Of a stretch of 17,488 nt of DNA, positions 13,932 through 17,488 are shown piece after piece. Position 1 is the first letter of the stretch. Every line of letters begins with the position of its first letter. The stretch is from the NCBI GenBank assembly GCA_014871605.1, contig WGSQ01000023.1:1-17488 (forward strand). The letters run 5' to 3'. This DNA is from Collinsella sp. GTDB taxonomy: Bacteria; Actinomycetota; Coriobacteriia; Coriobacteriales; Coriobacteriaceae. The notes under the pieces are model-generated. The model was not told the origin of the DNA, did not search any database, and worked only from the letters and a program-made list of their open reading frames with translations. The position numbers and the translations under genes were made by a program.

Positions 13932-14725
13932 TGCCTATCGGACCTGCGCGTATGCCGCTCTTCGATCACCTGGGAGAGCTCCGTCGCCGCCTGACCATCG
14001 TGGTCGTGTCAGTCTTTGCAGCCGCTATCGTGCTGTATTTCGCCACGCCTGTGGTGCTCGACATCCTGAAAGATCCCATCCGCTCCTTTGTGCCGGACGG
14101 TAAGTTCTACATCACCACCACGCTCGGCGGCTTTGGCCTGCGCTTCTCACTGGCCATCAAGATGGCCGTGGTCATGTGCACGCCCATGATCATCTGGCAG
14201 ATTCTGGCGTTTTTCCTGCCGGCGCTTCGCCCCAACGAGCGCAAGTGGGTCGTGCCCACGGTGCTCGCCTCGACGGTGCTGTTCTTCCTGGGCGCCATCT
14301 TCTGCTACTTCATCATCATTCCTGCGGGCTTTGAGTGGCTCATCGGCGAGACCTCGGCCGTCGCCACGGCGCTGCCCAATTTGGAGGACTACATCAACAT
14401 GGAGCTGCTCTTTATGATCGGCTTTGGTGTGGCGTTTGAGCTGCCGCTCATCATCTTCTACTTGTCCGTCTTCCATATTGTGTCCTATGCGGCCTTCCGC
14501 AGTGCCTGGCGTTACGTATACGTTGGCCTGCTTGCGGGCTCGGCTGTGATTACGCCCGACGGCTCGCCCGTTACGCTGGGCCTCATGTATGGCGCCCTGC
14601 TCTCGCTCTACGAGATTTCGCTCGCCATCGCTCGCGTGGTCATTACCGCGCGCGAGGGCAAGGAGGGCTTGTTTGTGAGCCGTCTGGACCTGTTTTCGGA
14701 CGACGAAGAGGACAGCGAGGAGTAA
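13931..14725 (+). CDS. tatC: Sec-independent protein translocase TatC
   Basis: Polytopic membrane receptor that recognises twin-arginine signal peptides. 264 aa with six hydrophobic spans. Signal-binding residues are in place: E16 in FDHLGELRRRL and E170 in GVAFELPLIIF, which match the two key glutamates of E. coli TatC. ITPDGSPVTLGLMY near the C-terminus is another family mark. The ATG overlaps the last base of the tatA stop codon (TAATG), with GGAGG 9 nt upstream, so the two are translationally coupled. A second in-frame ATG (13952) would give MPLFDHLGELR and is an alternative start. The C-terminus is strongly acidic (DDEEDSEE). No separate tatB is in the window. Confidence 0.95.
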   Translation: MPIGPARMPLFDHLGELRRRLTIVVVSVFAAAIVLYFATPVVLDILKDPIRSFVPDGKFYITTTLGGFGLRFSLAIKMAVVMCTPMIIWQILAFFLPALRPNERKWVVPTVLASTVLFFLGAIFCYFIIIPAGFEWLIGETSAVATALPNLEDYINMELLFMIGFGVAFELPLIIFYLSVFHIVSYAAFRSAWRYVYVGLLAGSAVITPDGSPVTLGLMYGALLSLYEISLAIARVVITAREGKEGLFVSRLDLFSDDEEDSEE

Positions 14726-14731
14726 ATCGGT

Positions 14732-15088
14732 ATGCACGAGGTTGGCATTGTCAACGGCATACTCGATACAGTGATTCGCGCGGCGCGTGGGGCGGGGGCC
14801 TCGCGCGCCGTTTTGGTAACGCTGCGTATCGGGGATATGACCGAGGTCGTGCGCGAGGCGCTCGACTTTGCGTGGGAGACATTTCGCGACGAGGACCCGC
14901 TCACGCGCGGCTGCGAGCTTGCCGTGGAGGAGGTCCATCCACAAAGCGAGTGTCTGGACTGTGGTGAGGTCTTTGAGCACGACCGTTTCCATTGCCGCTG
15001 CCCCCAATGTGGCGGCGCCAATGTGCGCCTGCTGCACGGTCGCGAGCTCGACATCGCAAGTATCGAAATCGAAACCCCCGAAGATTAG
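14732..15088 (+). CDS. hypA: Hydrogenase nickel-incorporation chaperone HypA
   Basis: 118-aa nickel metallochaperone that, with HypB, loads Ni into the large subunit of [NiFe]-hydrogenase. The N-terminal MHE supplies the nickel ligands (H2, E3). The zinc domain has two pairs, C74/C77 (CLDC) and C90/C93 (CPQC); C88 is an extra cysteine. RELDIASIEIE near the end is typical of the family. The gene starts 6 bp after the tatC stop, with GAGGAG overlapping the tatC end, so it is probably in the same transcript. Hydrogenase structural genes are not in the window. Confidence 0.95.
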   Translation: MHEVGIVNGILDTVIRAARGAGASRAVLVTLRIGDMTEVVREALDFAWETFRDEDPLTRGCELAVEEVHPQSECLDCGEVFEHDRFHCRCPQCGGANVRLLHGRELDIASIEIETPED

Positions 15089-15143
15089 CCCGCTAGCCAT
15101 CTGGTGATGGGGTATAAAGGGGCCAAAGTAAGGAGCGCTAAGT

Positions 15144-15827
15144 ATGGCCGAGAAGACGATTGATATCGCATCGCCGATTCTGTCGCGCAATGAGCGCCTG
15201 GCAGATCAGCTGCGCCAGCGATTTAATGAGACAGGCACCTATGTGATCAATGTGCTGTCGAGCCCCGGTTCGGGCAAGACTACCACGATCCTGGGTACCA
15301 ACGAGCGCCTGCGCGACAAGGCGGGCCTGCGTTGCGCCGTCATCGAGGGCGATATCGCCTCGGATGTCGACGCCATTACCATGAAGGAAGCCGGCATGCC
15401 CGCCATCCAGATCAACACGGGCGGCCTGTGCCACCTCGAGGGCAACATGATCATGGAGGCCGTCGACGCCTTCGACCAGGCGGTGGGTCTGGAGAACATT
15501 GACGTCATCTTTATCGAAAATGTGGGCAACCTGGTCTGCCCGGTCGACTTTGACCTGGGCGAGAACCTGTCCATCATGATTCTTTCGGTGCCCGAGGGCG
15601 ACGACAAGCCCATCAAGTACCCGGGCATCTTCCAACACGCCGGCGCGCAGCTGCTCAACAAGGTCGACGTGGCCCCGGCTTTCGATTTTGACATGGATAG
15701 GTATACTAAGACACTCGATGACCTCAATCCGCAGGCGCCGCGGTTTGCCGTGAGCGCGCGCAAGGGCGAGGGCATGGATGCCTGGTGCGATTGGCTCATC
15801 GGGCAGATTGAGCAAGCAAGGGCGTAA
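15144..15827 (+). CDS. hypB: Hydrogenase nickel-incorporation GTPase HypB
   Basis: 227-aa GTPase that drives nickel delivery with HypA. The P-loop is SSPGSGKTT (K45). EGDIASDVDA provides the switch region. The inter-subunit metal site is C96-H97 in NTGGLCHLEGNM, with C132 in ENVGNLVCP. The guanine-specificity motif is NKVD at 172-175. It lacks the His-rich nickel-storage N-terminus found in some HypB proteins. AAGGAG lies before the ATG. The 55-bp gap from hypA holds a small hairpin (CCATC/GATGG, 15097-15110) and a TATAAA at 15113-15118 without a convincing -35, so a second weak promoter is possible. Confidence 0.95.
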   Translation: MAEKTIDIASPILSRNERLADQLRQRFNETGTYVINVLSSPGSGKTTTILGTNERLRDKAGLRCAVIEGDIASDVDAITMKEAGMPAIQINTGGLCHLEGNMIMEAVDAFDQAVGLENIDVIFIENVGNLVCPVDFDLGENLSIMILSVPEGDDKPIKYPGIFQHAGAQLLNKVDVAPAFDFDMDRYTKTLDDLNPQAPRFAVSARKGEGMDAWCDWLIGQIEQARA

Positions 15828-15881
15828 GTCGGCCGCCATACGGGCGGGCGTAGCCGCAGAGACACGAGATAGGAGCCTCTT

Positions 15882-17488
15882 TTGAAGCTCATCATCGCCG
15901 AGAAAAACGACGCCGCGCGTCAAATCGCCGAGCGGCTGTCCACGGGTAAGCCTAAAAAGGACAAGGTGTACAACACCGCCATCTACCGTTTTGAGTGGAA
16001 GGGCGAGGAGTGCGTGACGATCGGTCTTGCCGGTCACATCCTTGCGCCCGATTTTTGCGACAGCGTGCTGTTCGATAAAAAGCTGGGTTGGTATTCGGTC
16101 ACCGAGGACGGCGAGATGCTGCCGGCCGATATGCCCGATGGCCTGGCCCGCCCGCCGTACGACACCAAGCGCAAGCCGTTCCTTGCCGATGGCATTTCCA
16201 TCAAGGGCTGGAAGCTCGAGAGCCTGCCTTACCTCACCTGGGCACCCGTCATTAAGCTGCCGGCCGAGAAGGAGCTCATTCGTTCGCTCAAGAACCTCGC
16301 TAAAAAGTCCGACAGCGTCATTATCGCCACGGACTTCGACCGCGAGGGCGAGCTGATCGGCTCGGACGCTCTCAACAAGGTGCGTGAGGTGGCGCCCGAC
16401 TTGCCGGTCGCCCGCGCCCAGTATTCTTCGTTTACCAAGGCCGAGATCACGCAGGCCTTCGATAACCTTGTCTCGCTCGACCAGAACCTGGCCGACGCAG
16501 GCGAGAGCCGGCAGCACATCGACCTTATCTGGGGTGCGGTGCTCACGCGTTACCTGACGCTCGCCAAGTTTGGCGGCTTTGGCAACGTGCGCTCCGCCGG
16601 CCGTGTGCAGACACCGACGCTTGCCCTGGTGGTCGAGCGCGAGCGCGAGCGCATGGCGTTTGTGCCCGAGGACTATTGGCAGATCCGCGGTATGGGTGCC
16701 GCACAGGGTGCTGCCGAGGACGACCGCTTTAAGATCGCTCACAAGACGGCGCGTTTTACCGACAAGGATGCTGCCGAGACGGCATACGGCCATGTCGACG
16801 GTGTCGCGACGGCGACCGTTGCCGCGGTGACCAAGCGCTCGCGTAAGCAGCAGCCGCCCACGCCGTTTGCGACGACCTCGCTGCAGGCTGCCGCCGCGGC
16901 TGAGGGCATCTCGCCTGCGCGTACGATGCGCATCGCCGAGTCCCTCTACATGGCCGGTCTCATCAGCTACCCGCGTGTCGACAATACCGTGTACCCCGCG
17001 ACGCTCGATCTGGGCGCCGTGGTGAGCGACCTGGCAAAGATCAACCCGGCGCTGGCGCCCGTATGCAAAAAGGTGCTTGCCGGCCCCATGAAGCCTACGC
17101 GCGGCAAAGTCGAGACCACCGACCACCCGCCTATCTATCCCACGGGCGAGGGCGATCCGTCCACGCTCGACGGCGGCCAGCGCAAGCTCTACGACCTCAT
17201 CGCCCGCCGCTTCCTGGCGACGCTCATGGGGCCCGCGACCATCGAGAACACCAAGCTCGAGCTCGACGTCAACGGCGAGCCGTTCGTGGCCTCGGGCGAC
17301 GTGCTCGTGACTCCGGGTTTCCGCGAGGCATACCCGTACGGCCTTAAGCGCGACGAGCAGATGCCGCCGCTGGAGCAGGGCGATACGGTCGACGTGTTCG
17401 ACATTAAGCTCGAAGCCAAGCAGACCGAGCCGCCCGCGCGCTACAGCCAGGGCAAGCTCGTGCAGGAGATGGAGAAGCGCGGCCTGGG
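15882..17488 (+). CDS. Type IA DNA topoisomerase, archaeal-type topoisomerase I/III-like (3' truncated by window)
   Basis: Relaxes or decatenates DNA by passing strands through a single-strand break. 535 codons are visible and the gene runs off the right edge. The Toprim domain begins LIIAEKNDAAR (E7) and contains ATDFDREGELIG with D151 and D153, the metal-binding pair. RSAGRVQTPTLALVVERE follows. The catalytic tyrosine is Y363 in LISYPRVDNTVYP; Val replaces the usual Thr of YxRTD. GESRQHIDLIWGAVLTRYLT and the Y-P-R-x-D-N-T-V-Y-P form resemble archaeal topoisomerase I rather than bacterial TopA. The start is TTG at 15882, with AGGAG 6 nt upstream and MKLIIAEK as expected; no better ATG exists. 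The C-terminal zinc region cannot be judged. It is 54 bp after hypB. Confidence 0.88.
   Translation, partial: MKLIIAEKNDAARQIAERLSTGKPKKDKVYNTAIYRFEWKGEECVTIGLAGHILAPDFCDSVLFDKKLGWYSVTEDGEMLPADMPDGLARPPYDTKRKPFLADGISIKGWKLESLPYLTWAPVIKLPAEKELIRSLKNLAKKSDSVIIATDFDREGELIGSDALNKVREVAPDLPVARAQYSSFTKAEITQAFDNLVSLDQNLADAGESRQHIDLIWGAVLTRYLTLAKFGGFGNVRSAGRVQTPTLALVVERERERMAFVPEDYWQIRGMGAAQGAAEDDRFKIAHKTARFTDKDAAETAYGHVDGVATATVAAVTKRSRKQQPPTPFATTSLQAAAAAEGISPARTMRIAESLYMAGLISYPRVDNTVYPATLDLGAVVSDLAKINPALAPVCKKVLAGPMKPTRGKVETTDHPPIYPTGEGDPSTLDGGQRKLYDLIARRFLATLMGPATIENTKLELDVNGEPFVASGDVLVTPGFREAYPYGLKRDEQMPPLEQGDTVDVFDIKLEAKQTEPPARYSQGKLVQEMEKRGL

Noticed and set aside
15138..17126. 662-codon antisense frame over hypB and the topoisomerase gene
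   Set aside because: Same codon-bias effect; both sense genes carry complete catalytic motifs.

Overview
The window looks like chromosomal DNA from a high-GC, Gram-positive gut anaerobe. My best guess is Coriobacteriia, close to Collinsella. This rests on protein style, GC-rich third positions, gene content (PTS transport, HypA/HypB, family II pyrophosphatase) and my general recognition, so it is an inference. Both edges cut through genes: the C-terminal part of a PcrA/UvrD helicase on the left and the N-terminal part of an archaeal-type topoisomerase IA on the right. I see no tRNA, rRNA, CRISPR array, insertion sequence or prophage.

Region 1 (1-1144): the pcrA 3' end, then a 130-bp element with perfect 30-bp inverted arms, a small pcrA terminator and a strong hairpin shared with manA. 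Region 2 (1170-8061): a carbohydrate locus. A GntR/UTRA regulator and a mannose-6-phosphate isomerase (manA) read leftwards. Diverging from them are a GH1 phospho-beta-glycosidase and a complete lactose/cellobiose-family PTS permease (EIIC, EIIB, EIIA), a terminator, and a ROK sugar kinase. The gene set matches the Bacillus subtilis gmu (glucomannan/beta-mannoside) operon without its mannanase. The likely route is PTS import and phosphorylation of a beta-linked disaccharide, hydrolysis by GH1, kinase action on the free hexose, and ManA feeding mannose-6-P into fructose-6-P. The regulatory DNA between the divergent units holds repeated TTACTTTT sites and a long imperfect hairpin in the leader. 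A sequence related to the hairpin arms recurs in front of the kinase gene.

Region 3 (8062-11109): Mn-dependent inorganic pyrophosphatase (ppaC) with a strong terminator, then nhaA, whose leader carries its own terminator 34 nt before the start codon, as in attenuation or riboswitch control. Several hairpins follow nhaA. Region 4 (11110-13184): a small leftward orphan gene of unknown function, a class I (AspT-like) aminotransferase, and a SpoIIAA-like STAS protein with no partner kinase beside it.

Region 5 (13338-15827): tatA and tatC, overlapping by one base, then hypA and hypB. This joins the twin-arginine export machinery to nickel insertion for [NiFe]-hydrogenase. Region 6 (15882 to the end): a type IA topoisomerase starting at TTG. 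Very long open frames antisense to the real genes are a product of GC-rich third positions and are not annotated.

Nothing here is clearly a wholly new system. The best leads are the shared leader motif of the sugar locus, the nhaA leader, the palindromic element after pcrA, and the gmu-like operon reading.
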